Assembly (NCBI GenBank): GCA_039820405.1
Contig: JBCBQC010000002.1
Span: forward strand, 124,001-188,000
DNA length: 64,000 bases
Direction: 5' to 3'
Source: CALLVY01 sp937899855
Lineage (GTDB): Bacteria > Bacteroidota > Bacteroidia > Chitinophagales > Saprospiraceae
Positions 1-9,785 of the stretch are shown here, piece by piece; position 1 is the stretch's first letter, and every line of letters begins with the position of its first letter. The notes beneath the pieces were generated by a model. The model was not told the origin of the DNA. It searched no databases and saw only the letters and a list, made by a program, of their open reading frames with translations. Made by a program: the position numbers and the translations under genes.

Positions 1-1524
1 AGGACAGGGGTAGGTCAAGTCTGGAACCCAGACGACTCCGATAATCAGCTCGTTGATCGTACCGGGACGCAGCAAGAAGGGACCGGAAGCTTGGATGGTC
101 CGGCGATCCCCCAAACCGAGGTTCTGCGAACACATGCTCCATCCACTTGCGTCGTCGGGACGTTCGGTAAAGGCATAGTTGATAAACTCGGTACTGATGG
201 GGTTGTAGCCCGTTCCACCCGCGGTGAAACGCGTACCATCCCGCCAAGAACCGGATAGGTAGTTGTAGTATTCGATGGCTTCCTGCGGGTCCGTCATCGC
301 TTGGATGGGGTTGTAGCCCCCGTTATCGTAGTAGGTAAACGAAGACATTCCGATTTCTTCCCCAAATTCATCCAGGGGTCCCCGGAAGTAATCGACGCCC
401 AGTGCGGGAATCTCGGTACAATAGGTCGCAACCCCTGCTCCACAATCGTTACAAGTCGCTTCTCCATCCAGGTCATCCGCATTGTAAACGAAGGCCAAGC
501 TCCGCGAGGTATCACAACCCACAAAGTCATCTCTAAAGCAACCCAAATCGGGATCTACCCACATGGCAAAATACGTACTGTCAATGATCTCGATCGCCCG
601 GTTGATCAGACGATAACGTTGGAAAGTCATGTCGTTGATCTGATCGTTGGTCGTGTAAGCAAAAGCCTGGACCTGGATCTCCATCTGGATCTGGTCCCCG
701 TTGGATTCGGTGTGGATACCACCGGCATCGTTGTAGCAATAAAAGGTTTGTTCCGTTGGGGGGAATTGGTTTTCGTCACAACCCCGAATCTGGATGATGG
801 GAAAATCTCCCAGTTGGGGTTCGTAGATACCAATTTGACCACCTTCGTCCCAGAAACCAGCCAGACCGTTAAAGCCTTTATTGCCACTGGGCAATTCAAA
901 ACCGTGGATGTCGAAGAAGTAAGGGTTACCCAAACCAGGCCACCCCCGAACATCTTCGGGGATCGTTCCCGGATCGAGCTCTACGCCCGAAGGGTCACCA
1001 CCATTGGCCGCTACCGCTTCTTCCCAAGCACGACGGTGCTTGATGATGTTGGTATCGGCAACGACGAAGAAGCGGTCCCAGTTGACACAAGTATCAACAC
1101 CTACCTGTCCTTCATCCGTCAGTGGTCCCGACCAGAAGTCGGTTTGTCCCGAGCTTCTTCCGTAGGTTTGACAAGCTACCTTCAAGTTGTTACCGGGGTC
1201 AATACCTCCCAGCCAGACGGCACCGGCAAAGATCGCCGCTACTTCCTCCAGACCAGACCCTTCCGGTACTCTTGGCACAATATAGTTACCGTTACTCCCA
1301 TCCCACCAGAGGTCACCACCGGTGAGCAAACGTGACCGGACGTTGTTGACAGCCATATCACGACCGCGTGTAGATAGCTCACAGTCCATCCGATAGGAGG
1401 CCCGATCTGCTTGTTCTTTCTTGGGCTTAGTTGCCTTTTGCAGGTTGGGGTTGACGTGAGCGGATGCCATTCCCATGGCCGACAACCAAACCAACAATAC
1501 CAAGCCATATTTAAAAAGTCGCAT
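1..1524 (-). CDS. Secreted protein, 3' end cut by the window edge
   Basis: The reverse strand has an open frame from an ATG at 1524 to the left edge, 508 codons with no stop, so the C-terminus is missing. Residues 1-22 look like a signal peptide (MRLFKYGLVLLVWLSAMG, then Ala/Ser), so the product is probably exported. The mature part is Trp/Gly/Asp-rich, with stretches such as GGDLWWDGSNG and AGAVWLGGIDPG. These resemble large secreted Bacteroidota proteins that usually end in a type IX sorting domain, but that end is not visible. The start lies 38 bp after the stop of the TonB-dependent receptor on the same strand, so the two are probably co-transcribed, and this may be a surface partner of the receptor. 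It is not a recognisable SusD homologue. The gene is supported by direct translation; its function is unknown. Confidence 0.8.
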   Translation of the reverse strand, partial: MRLFKYGLVLLVWLSAMGMASAHVNPNLQKATKPKKEQADRASYRMDCELSTRGRDMAVNNVRSRLLTGGDLWWDGSNGNYIVPRVPEGSGLEEVAAIFAGAVWLGGIDPGNNLKVACQTYGRSSGQTDFWSGPLTDEGQVGVDTCVNWDRFFVVADTNIIKHRRAWEEAVAANGGDPSGVELDPGTIPEDVRGWPGLGNPYFFDIHGFELPSGNKGFNGLAGFWDEGGQIGIYEPQLGDFPIIQIRGCDENQFPPTEQTFYCYNDAGGIHTESNGDQIQMEIQVQAFAYTTNDQINDMTFQRYRLINRAIEIIDSTYFAMWVDPDLGCFRDDFVGCDTSRSLAFVYNADDLDGEATCNDCGAGVATYCTEIPALGVDYFRGPLDEFGEEIGMSSFTYYDNGGYNPIQAMTDPQEAIEYYNYLSGSWRDGTRFTAGGTGYNPISTEFINYAFTERPDDASGWSMCSQNLGLGDRRTIQASGPFLLRPGTINELIIGVVWVPDLTYPCP

Positions 1525-1562
1525 GATATTTATTTTTATTAGTTATGTTTAATGTACTCTGC

Positions 1563-4500
1563 TTAGAATTCAAAAATTGCTCCCAGGTAAATTCTTCTCG
1601 GCAAGCTGAAGAAGTTGGGATTCAGCACCCGCCATTGGTACGCATCAATGAAGGATTGTAGGTTACCCGTAGAGGAAACCTCTGCCAGACGCTGCTGTCC
1701 CTGCTCCGAGTTGAGGAAACCATCATCGTCAGGCGAACCCGTCAAGGGGTATACCCGAGTAATGTTTCTCGTATCCAGTAGGTTCTGTACCCGGAGGTAA
1801 ACGTTCAAGCCCAGCTTGTTCTTAGCCTCTGGCCCGGTCAGGCGGAAGTTTTTATCCACTCGAAGGTTGAGCGAGAAGTTCCAGGGCAAACGAGCACCGT
1901 TGATCTGACCAACCGTACCGTTGGCATCGAGGATATCCGCCTGTCCTTTAACCGTGTAAGGACGACCCGATACGGCGATGGCCTGTAGGTTGACCCCAAA
2001 TTCGGAGAGGATGTCCTTGCCAAAAGCGGTAGGACCATTGTAGCGGCTGCCCGAAGCAAAGCGGTAGTCGATCGTACTTACGATCCGGTGACGTTCGTCA
2101 AAGCTGAGGGGGAAGAGCGTCCGGATCAGACCCCGGTTGGTAATACCCCGGCGATCGTTGGCATCCGAACCCGTACCGTCCGCAAACTGCAAGGTGTAGT
2201 TGGCGGTAAAGGTTACGTTACCCGTTCTTCTCAAGTCGTACTGGAGGGTAAAACCCTTTACGGTACCAAAGTCGATGTTGCCAAAGGTTTCGTAAGTCGT
2301 AATCGTCGGGATGAACAGGAAGTTACGACGCTGGATCATGTCCCGCATTTCCTTGTAGTAAACCGCGATTTTCAGTGCGGAGGAGTTGGACAGTCTCTGC
2401 TGGAAACCGACCTCGTAGTCGATCGTCCGCTGGGGACGCAAATTGGCGTTGGGAACGCGAGCCGCTTGGCTTTCTTCCCAGTAGAAGTAGTCGAGGGCCG
2501 TAGCACGGTCGACGTTGATGCCCAGTGCAGCGGGACGCTGAACGAGGATGTCGTAGTGGGCAAAGAAGTTGGCCGCATCCGAAATCGGGAAGGAGAAGGC
2601 CAAACGCGGCATCCAGTTGACCTGGGGCTCGTAATCTTCAAAAGACGTATTGGGATCAAAGCTGGGATCCTTGATGTTGTTGACCTGATTCTCGTACAAC
2701 TTGGGGTTGACTACCCCACCACCAAAGATCAAACGACCATCGTTGACGGGAGAACCGCTGGCGGTGTACCACTGGTCGCCCTGGCGGAAAGCCTGGATGT
2801 TGTCCGATTCGGGGTCCGTGACGTAGACCTTGAAGTCTTCACCAACCCCCGAGGGAATGTCTTGATCGGGAGCCAAGTTTCTAAAGTCTTCTACCGACAT
2901 GACTTCGTACAGGGAGTAAGGATCTTTCAACACCTTGGTATTGGCATCGTAGCGGTCTACCCGCAGTCCCAAACGGAAGATGATGTCTTTGTAGGAAAAT
3001 TTATCCTGAATGTAAGCCGCCGAGTAGTTGGGTTGGATGGAGGCTACGGGGAAAGTCCGTACCCCGTTGGCATCGGTGGCGCGGAAGAAGTCATCAAACG
3101 TTACATCGTTACCCAGTCTTTCTCCGGTGTAGGAGAAACCGTAGTAGTTCAGGTCGATCAGCGTAAACTGGTCGTTGAGTTCCTGGGCGGTGAAGAGGTC
3201 AAGCGAGAGGCGATCGGGGTCAATTCCGTCGACGTTGACAAATTCGTTGTCGTTCAGGCCAAGTAAAGAGCGAACGTTGCGGGCAAAGCCAGCCTCGCTA
3301 ACCGATGGGGCCAGACCGGGACGGAAGATACCGACCGTATCGTTACCCAAAATGGTGTCTCTTATAAAGTTCATGCTATCGATACCCGCCAGGCTGACGT
3401 TGGCCTGCTGGCGAGCGATCCGCCAGAGGTTCCGCGGGTTGAGGTCGTAGCCCCGATTGAAGCGTTGCTCAAAGATGATCCCGAAACGGATCGAGTGGGT
3501 CCCCTTGTCCGAACCACCGGGGTTCAGGTCAAAGCTACTACTGACATTGATCGTGATGAGTTCGTTGTCAATTTTTTCCGATGCGTTGAACACCTGACCT
3601 ACGTTGGTGTGGTTATCCCAAATTTCGTTGACCCCTGCGGTAAAGAAACCGTTGAAAGCCACGAAGCTGTTGTCGTTGCCACCGTCACTGGCGTTGTTGT
3701 AATTGGCCAGTACGGGGTTGTGAATACTGGGCGTAAATCCTTGGAAGGTACGCGTGTAATCGGTATGTACAAACCGGAAGGGATCCTGCTCTACACCGAA
3801 GGAAGGAATCCACTGGTAATCAAAGGTTCCGACGTGACCGTAGCGGAACAGATTATCGCCGTGGCGGAAATCATCCCGATCGTAAAAGCGTCTTTCGTAA
3901 CCCGCCTGCAAAACGTATTCTACATTGCTAAACAAGCTGCTTTTGGCATTTTCTTCCGCTCCGGCTTGGGCATTGGCATCGGCCACGTCGCTCAGACGGT
4001 GACGGAAGCGAATGTTACCCCGCCAGCGAGTATCGTTTTCGAAGGGGTTGTTGTGGGAGTTGAAGACCCGCCAGTTGGCACCAGTCTGGTTGTTCTCTCC
4101 CGGAGTAAAGCGATCCGTACGATCGGAGTAGGAACCCGTCAGGGTAATGTCGATGGCCTTACTCAAACGAGCGTCGATTTTGGCCGTCAGATCCAGGCGC
4201 TCCTCCTCTTCGAAGGGCTGGAAGCCGAGTACGTCTACATCCTCATTGGTGATAAAGTGACCGCCGGGTACCAGACCCGTTCCAAAGGATACTACCGGGT
4301 TGGCTTCCAACTCGGCCAGGGCCTCATCACTAATGCGGTAAATGTCGGAGCCAGGAGCATCATCATCCTTGAGTTCGCGGTACTGCATCGAGACCCGAAA
4401 ACCGATGATCGACTCTCCACTTTTCTTCTTGAGAATCGGACCACTCAGGTTCGCACTGATGAGGTTGTAACCAAAATCGTCTAGAAATTCCGAGGTTTCC

Positions 4501-5213
4501 AATTCCAGGGCACCAGTGTAGCGGTTGGAAGGACCTTTGGTGGTGATGGAGATGATCCCCCCTACTACGTCACCGTACTGGGCTTCAATCCCCCCGGTGA
4601 TGACCTGGAGCTGGTCGATTTCGGACTGGGGGATCAAACTTCCCGAACCCGATACCCGAATACCATCGATGTAGTAGTCGGTACCGTCAGCCCGCGATCC
4701 CCGGACGCTGATGTTGTCGCCCTCGTCAGCTTGCGAAAGACCGGCCGTGTTGGCGGCCAGTGCCGTAATGTCTTTGGTAGGTAAATTTCGGATTTGTTCA
4801 CCCGTGATGACACCACCCGAAGTGGTGTTGTCCTGCTCGATGAGCGGAACTTTAAATTCGCGGACGACGACCGTGGTCAAGTCAATTCCGGTGCTGCCAC
4901 CGCCACCCAATTGTACATCGAGCTTGTTGCTTTGACCGGCCTTTACGACCACCCCCGTAATCCGGTTGGTGGGGTACCCGATGTAAGAAACTTCAACGTC
5001 GTAGGTACCGGGGTCTACGTTCAGCTTGAAGTTACCGTCGAAATCTGTACTGGTACCCGTCACGTACACCCCGTTTTGATTCAGGATCACGGTAGCACCA
5101 ATCAGATCATCGCCGTTGTCTACATCAGTCACTTTTCCTCCTACGGATGTCTGGGCCATCCCCCAGAAACTCATAAGAACAAAAGCTAGTGAGAATAGTA
5201 AATAACGTGCCAT
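1563..5213 (-). CDS. TonB-dependent receptor with carboxypeptidase-like regulatory domain
   Basis: Outer-membrane active transporter of 1216 aa. Residues 1-20 are a signal peptide ending in GMAQ. Residues about 24-105 form a carboxypeptidase D regulatory-like beta-sandwich (GGKVTDVDNG ... GATV ... DFDGNF), typical of SusC/CirA-type Bacteroidota receptors. A plug domain follows at about 115-230 (GVITGEQIRNLP, VRGSRADGTDYYIDGIRV, YGDVVGGIISITTKG). The rest is the beta-barrel, ending in an aromatic C-terminus (AIFEF). The substrate cannot be read from the sequence. No SusD-like gene is adjacent; the downstream partner is a large secreted protein of another type. Energy would come from TonB-ExbBD, and a TonB protein is encoded at 22.5 kb. 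Confidence 0.93.
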   Translation of the reverse strand: MARYLLFSLAFVLMSFWGMAQTSVGGKVTDVDNGDDLIGATVILNQNGVYVTGTSTDFDGNFKLNVDPGTYDVEVSYIGYPTNRITGVVVKAGQSNKLDVQLGGGGSTGIDLTTVVVREFKVPLIEQDNTTSGGVITGEQIRNLPTKDITALAANTAGLSQADEGDNISVRGSRADGTDYYIDGIRVSGSGSLIPQSEIDQLQVITGGIEAQYGDVVGGIISITTKGPSNRYTGALELETSEFLDDFGYNLISANLSGPILKKKSGESIIGFRVSMQYRELKDDDAPGSDIYRISDEALAELEANPVVSFGTGLVPGGHFITNEDVDVLGFQPFEEEERLDLTAKIDARLSKAIDITLTGSYSDRTDRFTPGENNQTGANWRVFNSHNNPFENDTRWRGNIRFRHRLSDVADANAQAGAEENAKSSLFSNVEYVLQAGYERRFYDRDDFRHGDNLFRYGHVGTFDYQWIPSFGVEQDPFRFVHTDYTRTFQGFTPSIHNPVLANYNNASDGGNDNSFVAFNGFFTAGVNEIWDNHTNVGQVFNASEKIDNELITINVSSSFDLNPGGSDKGTHSIRFGIIFEQRFNRGYDLNPRNLWRIARQQANVSLAGIDSMNFIRDTILGNDTVGIFRPGLAPSVSEAGFARNVRSLLGLNDNEFVNVDGIDPDRLSLDLFTAQELNDQFTLIDLNYYGFSYTGERLGNDVTFDDFFRATDANGVRTFPVASIQPNYSAAYIQDKFSYKDIIFRLGLRVDRYDANTKVLKDPYSLYEVMSVEDFRNLAPDQDIPSGVGEDFKVYVTDPESDNIQAFRQGDQWYTASGSPVNDGRLIFGGGVVNPKLYENQVNNIKDPSFDPNTSFEDYEPQVNWMPRLAFSFPISDAANFFAHYDILVQRPAALGINVDRATALDYFYWEESQAARVPNANLRPQRTIDYEVGFQQRLSNSSALKIAVYYKEMRDMIQRRNFLFIPTITTYETFGNIDFGTVKGFTLQYDLRRTGNVTFTANYTLQFADGTGSDANDRRGITNRGLIRTLFPLSFDERHRIVSTIDYRFASGSRYNGPTAFGKDILSEFGVNLQAIAVSGRPYTVKGQADILDANGTVGQINGARLPWNFSLNLRVDKNFRLTGPEAKNKLGLNVYLRVQNLLDTRNITRVYPLTGSPDDDGFLNSEQGQQRLAEVSSTGNLQSFIDAYQWRVLNPNFFSLPRRIYLGAIFEF

Positions 5214-5238
5214 ACAGTTGCATTTTGTAAATTATGTA

Positions 5239-5266
5239 AAAAGCTAGATTCCAGAATAACGCACAA
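5239..5266 (-). promoter_or_regulatory. Putative Bacteroidota-type promoter of the TonB receptor
   Basis: Reading the reverse strand, TTG (5264-5266) is followed after 17 nt by TAGCTTTT (5239-5246). This is one base from the TAnnTTTG -7 consensus and lies 25 bp before the receptor start. The spacing is slightly short for the phylum, so this is tentative. Confidence 0.35.
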
Positions 5267-5512
5267 TGTTAAGAAATTTAACGTTCTTTTCAAAAATTTT
5301 TAAAGTGCCCCCGTCGGTCCTTTGACAAACGAAACACTCGCAATTTTTGTCCCCAAAATCTTCCTAAAATTAAGGCATTTATCGGTGGATCAGAGGACCA
5401 TAAATTACCCTTTAGTCAGGTTTCTATTTTTGTGTTCTTGGGTTCGATGGTCGCTAAAACGACTTTGGGATGCTTCTCCTTGCCGAGCCGTGTACCGCCC
5501 AGCGTAAGAATC

Positions 5513-6478
5513 CTAATCCACCTCCTGGGCTGGATTTCGACTGTATTCGGTCGCCCGGATCTTACGCAAAAGGACTTCGGCTAACCGCTGCTTGGACTCC
5601 CTGGTCCAACCCGCCACGTGAGGAGACAGAATGACGTCGGGCCGACGGTACAGCGCTTCGTAAGTACGGCTTTCCGCTTCGCTAAAAGTCGCCACTTTTT
5701 CGTTCTCAAAAACGTCCAAACAGGCTCCTCCCACCCGACCACTCGACAGGGCGGCCAGCAGGTCGCTCGTACGGACCACCTGGCCCCGGGAAGTATTGAT
5801 GATAATGACCCCCTCCCGACAGGCTTCCAAAAAGGAAGCATCCACCAAATGGTGTACCTCCGCCGTCAGGGGCAGGTGCAGACTGATGATGTCGGCCTCG
5901 GCCTGAATCTCAGCCAGATCGCTGTTGCGGACGCTCGAAAATTGATCGGAAAAAAAAGGATGGTACTTGTCGTAAGCCAGGATCCGGACGCCAAAGGATT
6001 CCAATTTGCTGGCGAAAGAACGACCGGTATTTCCAAAGCCAATGATGCCCACGGTTTTGCCCCACAATTCCCAACCCCGCATGGCCTCGCGGCGCCAGAT
6101 GCGGTCCCGTACACCGCGGTCCGCAGCCAACAAGTTGTTGGCCAGGGCCAGGAGCATGCCCATGGCGTGTTCCGCCACTGCGTTGCGGTTGCCTTCGGGA
6201 GCGCTGTGCACCGCCACCCCTCGCTCCGCCGCGTAGGCCAGGTCGATGATTTCCAAACCCGATCCCAACCGACCGATAAAACGCATTTGAACGGCGGCAT
6301 CGAGCATGGCACGATCCACCCGAATTTTACTGTTGATGATCATACCCACGTAATCTTTGACGCGCTGTCGCACGGCCTCCAGACTGATCTGGGGTTCGTA
6401 AACGCAGCGGAAGCCCATTTGCTCCAAGCCATCGATGAGCAGCGGATGTACGCCATCGGTAATCAGTACCTGTTGCAT
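5513..6478 (-). CDS. D-isomer-specific 2-hydroxyacid dehydrogenase (SerA-like)
   Basis: NAD(P)-dependent cytosolic oxidoreductase of 321 aa in the D-2-hydroxyacid / phosphoglycerate dehydrogenase family. The Rossmann motif GFGNTG is at residues 147-152. The family helix EGNRNAVAEHAMGMLL is at about 95-110, NTSRG with the catalytic Arg is near 230, and SPHVAGWT with the catalytic His is near the C-terminus. It has only the catalytic core and lacks the C-terminal ACT domain of long SerA enzymes, so it could be a short phosphoglycerate dehydrogenase or a dehydrogenase of another 2-hydroxyacid. No serC or serB is adjacent, and the substrate remains open. It is a single gene flanked by gaps of about 300 and 480 bp. 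Confidence 0.88.
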   Translation of the reverse strand: MQQVLITDGVHPLLIDGLEQMGFRCVYEPQISLEAVRQRVKDYVGMIINSKIRVDRAMLDAAVQMRFIGRLGSGLEIIDLAYAAERGVAVHSAPEGNRNAVAEHAMGMLLALANNLLAADRGVRDRIWRREAMRGWELWGKTVGIIGFGNTGRSFASKLESFGVRILAYDKYHPFFSDQFSSVRNSDLAEIQAEADIISLHLPLTAEVHHLVDASFLEACREGVIIINTSRGQVVRTSDLLAALSSGRVGGACLDVFENEKVATFSEAESRTYEALYRRPDVILSPHVAGWTRESKQRLAEVLLRKIRATEYSRNPAQEVD

Positions 6479-6957
6479 ATTTTCACGGGTTGTACGTGGT
6501 GTAACGTAAAGCTAGGGATAAATGCTGGGCCCAAAGCGGCCGGTAATGCGCTGATTCGGAAAAGTGTCGGATGACTTACTATCTTTAGTCGAGCACAAGT
6601 GCTCGCTCCACGGATTGGAATGGCGCTGGCGGCAATGAAGATATGTACATTGGAATGGATCTCGGTGATTGGCAATCGGGACGGTAGCTCGGAAACAGAT
6701 CGAAGAAATATATTGTTCAATTCTCCGCAGCCGTACCACCAGCAAACCCAGCCATTGTGGTGCCTCACCACCGATTTTGCCCCACGGGCTGCCCCGAATC
6801 GGGCGATCACCATCCTTGCCCAAGCCCTGTTGAGGGGTGGTCTGTACGCCCCTTTACACCCGCCGAGGGCAAAATATTGTAAAATCAATGGAGCAAAGAG
6901 ATGGCATTGTGGCTTGACTGGCGTACTTTTGCCCCCAAATTCAGAAACTCTTTAACT
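6479..6957. other. Gene-free interval with a palindrome and a possible promoter
   Basis: About 480 bp with no convincing gene; the short open frames here have no family features. On the reverse strand TTTG (6532-6535), 17 nt and TAGCTTTA (6507-6514) form a weak promoter for the dehydrogenase. On the forward strand TATCTTTA (6580-6587) is followed at once by the 16-bp palindrome CGAGCACAAGTGCTCG (6590-6605), which could be an operator. Nothing here resembles a tRNA or a known riboswitch. Confidence 0.4.
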
Positions 6958-9774
6958 ATGCCAAGAGATACCTCCATCCAGTCGGTGCTGATCATCGGTA
7001 GTGGGCCCATCATCATTGGGCAAGCTTGTGAATTTGATTATTCGGGGACCCAAGCCTCTCGTTCCTTACGCGAGGAAGGGATTGAAGTCACCCTGATCAA
7101 CTCCAACCCGGCCACCATCATGACCGACCCGGTTACGGCCGATCACATCTACCTCCTACCCCTCACCGTCGAGAGTATCGTCCAGGTGCTGGAAGAACGC
7201 CAGATCGACGCCGTACTCGCCACCATGGGTGGACAGACCGCGCTCAACCTCGCCATCGAAGCGGGCAAGCAGGGCGTCTGGGAAAAGTACAATGTTCGAC
7301 TGATCGGCGTTGACCTCGACGCCATCGAACTGGCGGAAAATCGCGAGGCTTTCCGCGAGCACGTCGTCAGCATTGGCATGAAGGTAGCGCCCTCCCACAT
7401 CGCCAATTCCTTTTTGGAAGGCAAAGAGGCGGCGCAGAAAATTGGCTTCCCCCTCGTCATCCGTCCGTCCTACACCCTGGGGGGTACCGGAGGCGGCTTT
7501 GTACACGACCCCGCCAAATTCGACGAGGCCCTGCGGCACGGACTCAACACCTCCCCCACCCACGAAGTACTGGTGGAAAAAGCCGTACTGGGTTGGAAAG
7601 AATTTGAACTGGAACTGCTGCGCGACTCCAACGACAACGTCGTCATCATCTGTACGGTGGAAAACCTGGACCCCATGGGTATCCACACCGGCGACAGCAT
7701 CACCGTGGCTCCGGCCATGACCCTGAGCGATACCGCCTACCAAAAGATGCGCGACGATGCCATGCAAATGATGCGCTCCCTGGGCAACTTCGCGGGAGGC
7801 TGCAATGTACAGTTTGCTCAAAACCCCGAAACGGAAGAACTCATCGCCATCGAGATCAACCCCCGGGTATCGCGATCCTCCGCCCTGGCGAGCAAGGCCA
7901 CGGGTTATCCCATCGCCAAAATCGCCGCCAAATTGGCCATCGGCTATACGCTGGACGAATTGAAAAACCAGATTACCCAAACCACCTCGGCCTACTTCGA
8001 ACCCACGCTAGATTACGTCATCGTCAAGATGCCCCGTTGGAATTTTGAGAAATTCTACGGCGCGGACCACAGCCTGGGCCTGCAGATGAAGTCGGTGGGA
8101 GAAGTGATGGCCATCGGGCGCAATTTCTTGGAAGCCCTGCAAAAGGCCTGTCAGAGTCAGGAAAACAACCGCACGGGTTTGGGAGCCGACAAAAAGGAAT
8201 GGATCCGCACCTCGGACATCCTCCAACGGCTGGAGGAGGTGAGCGACGACCGCATCTACCGCCTGAAGGATGCCCTACGCTTGGGCGTTCCCGCCAAAAC
8301 GGTCCGCAAACTGACCTTGATCGATCCCTGGTTCATCAACCAGATCAAGCGCCTGGTCAAGATGGAGGAAAGACTGATGCGGTACAACGTCGCCGAAGAC
8401 ATTCCCGAGGACTTTTTCCGCCAACTCAAGGAAACCGGCTATTCGGATGCCCAGATTGCCTGGTTGCTACGGATTGGGGAAAAGGAGGTGACGCGGCAAC
8501 GCAAGAAGCTCAATATCCGGCGCACCTTCAAACTGGTAGATACCTGCGCCGCGGAGTTTGAAGCACAAACGCCGTACTACTATTCTACCTTCGACGAAGA
8601 AAACGAAAGCATCCCCACCGACAACAAGAAGATCATCGTCCTTGGCTCGGGTCCCAACCGGATCGGTCAGGGCATCGAGTTTGACTACTGCTGCGTCCAC
8701 GGCCTGATGGCCATCAAGGAGGCGGGCTACGAATCGATCATGATCAACTGCAACCCCGAAACGGTATCGACCGATTTTGACGTTGCGGACAAGCTGTACT
8801 TCGAACCCGTTTACTGGGAGCACATCGAAGAGATCTTAGAACTGGAAAAACCGGAGGGCGTCATCGTACAGCTGGGTGGACAGACGGCGCTCAAGCTGGC
8901 GGCCGAATTCCACCGGCGGGGCATCAAGATTTTTGGTACCAGCTTTCCTTCCATGGACCTGGCCGAAGATCGGGGGGCCTTCTCCGATTTGCTCAAGGAA
9001 TTGGGTATCCCCTACCCCGACTACGGGGTGGCCAACGATACCGACCAGGCCCTGGCCATCGCCAACCGGGTGACCTACCCGGTACTGGTCCGGCCTTCCT
9101 ACGTACTGGGCGGACAGCGGATGCGTATCGTCATCAACGATGAGGAGTTGGAACGCCACGTACTGAGCATTTTCAAACATTTGCCCGACAATAAAATCCT
9201 GGTCGACCAGTTTTTGGAGCGGGCCAAAGAAGCCGAAATCGACGCCATTTGCGACGGGGAGGACGTCCACATCATGGGCATCATGGAGCACATCGAACCG
9301 GCCGGTATCCACTCGGGCGATAGCTCCGCCGTACTGCCTACCTACAGCCTCTCCGAACGGGCCATTGAGCAGATGATCGAGTATACCAAACAATTGGCTT
9401 TTGCCCTGAAAATCAAGGGCTTGATCAATATTCAATTCGCCATCAAGGACGATAAGGTCTACGTCATCGAAGCCAACCCCCGGGCCTCACGGACGACGCC
9501 TTTCATCGCCAAGGCCTACAAAGTTCCCTACCTCAAGATCGCTACCCAGGTCATGATCGGGACGCACAAGCTCAAGGATTTCGACATCACCAAAGAACTG
9601 GAAGGTTACGCCATTAAGGTCCCCGTATTCTCTTTCAATAAATTTCCCAATGTCGACAAGCAACTCGGACCGGAGATGAAATCCACCGGCGAGATGATCC
9701 GCTTTATCCCCGACCTGCAGGATCCCTTCTTCCGGGAATTGGATCGCAACCGGTCGATGTACCTCACGCGCTAA
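6958..9774 (+). CDS. carB: Carbamoyl-phosphate synthase large subunit, short form
   Basis: Makes carbamoyl phosphate from bicarbonate, ammonia (from the CarA glutaminase) and two ATP, for pyrimidine and arginine synthesis. The start chosen is ATG 6958 (MPRDTSIQSVLIIGSGPIII); an upstream in-frame ATG at 6901 adds 19 residues without family similarity. Both ATP-grasp halves are present: the N-terminal half with SGPIIIGQACEFDYSGTQA and PSYTLGGTGGGF, and the C-terminal half with GSGPNRIGQGIEFDYCCVH and PSYVLGGQRM. At 938 aa it is roughly 130 residues shorter than the E. coli protein. It ends just after the second synthetase domain, so the C-terminal MGS-like domain that binds UMP/ornithine/IMP is absent. 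carA is not in the window. The AMP nucleosidase gene follows after 11 bp. Confidence 0.96.
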   Translation: MPRDTSIQSVLIIGSGPIIIGQACEFDYSGTQASRSLREEGIEVTLINSNPATIMTDPVTADHIYLLPLTVESIVQVLEERQIDAVLATMGGQTALNLAIEAGKQGVWEKYNVRLIGVDLDAIELAENREAFREHVVSIGMKVAPSHIANSFLEGKEAAQKIGFPLVIRPSYTLGGTGGGFVHDPAKFDEALRHGLNTSPTHEVLVEKAVLGWKEFELELLRDSNDNVVIICTVENLDPMGIHTGDSITVAPAMTLSDTAYQKMRDDAMQMMRSLGNFAGGCNVQFAQNPETEELIAIEINPRVSRSSALASKATGYPIAKIAAKLAIGYTLDELKNQITQTTSAYFEPTLDYVIVKMPRWNFEKFYGADHSLGLQMKSVGEVMAIGRNFLEALQKACQSQENNRTGLGADKKEWIRTSDILQRLEEVSDDRIYRLKDALRLGVPAKTVRKLTLIDPWFINQIKRLVKMEERLMRYNVAEDIPEDFFRQLKETGYSDAQIAWLLRIGEKEVTRQRKKLNIRRTFKLVDTCAAEFEAQTPYYYSTFDEENESIPTDNKKIIVLGSGPNRIGQGIEFDYCCVHGLMAIKEAGYESIMINCNPETVSTDFDVADKLYFEPVYWEHIEEILELEKPEGVIVQLGGQTALKLAAEFHRRGIKIFGTSFPSMDLAEDRGAFSDLLKELGIPYPDYGVANDTDQALAIANRVTYPVLVRPSYVLGGQRMRIVINDEELERHVLSIFKHLPDNKILVDQFLERAKEAEIDAICDGEDVHIMGIMEHIEPAGIHSGDSSAVLPTYSLSERAIEQMIEYTKQLAFALKIKGLINIQFAIKDDKVYVIEANPRASRTTPFIAKAYKVPYLKIATQVMIGTHKLKDFDITKELEGYAIKVPVFSFNKFPNVDKQLGPEMKSTGEMIRFIPDLQDPFFRELDRNRSMYLTR

Positions 9775-9785
9775 ACTACCTTGGT

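Noticed and set aside
301..4484. Forward frames of 339 to 392 codons opposite the TonB receptor and the edge gene
   Set aside because: No family features. They are shadows of strongly supported reverse-strand genes.
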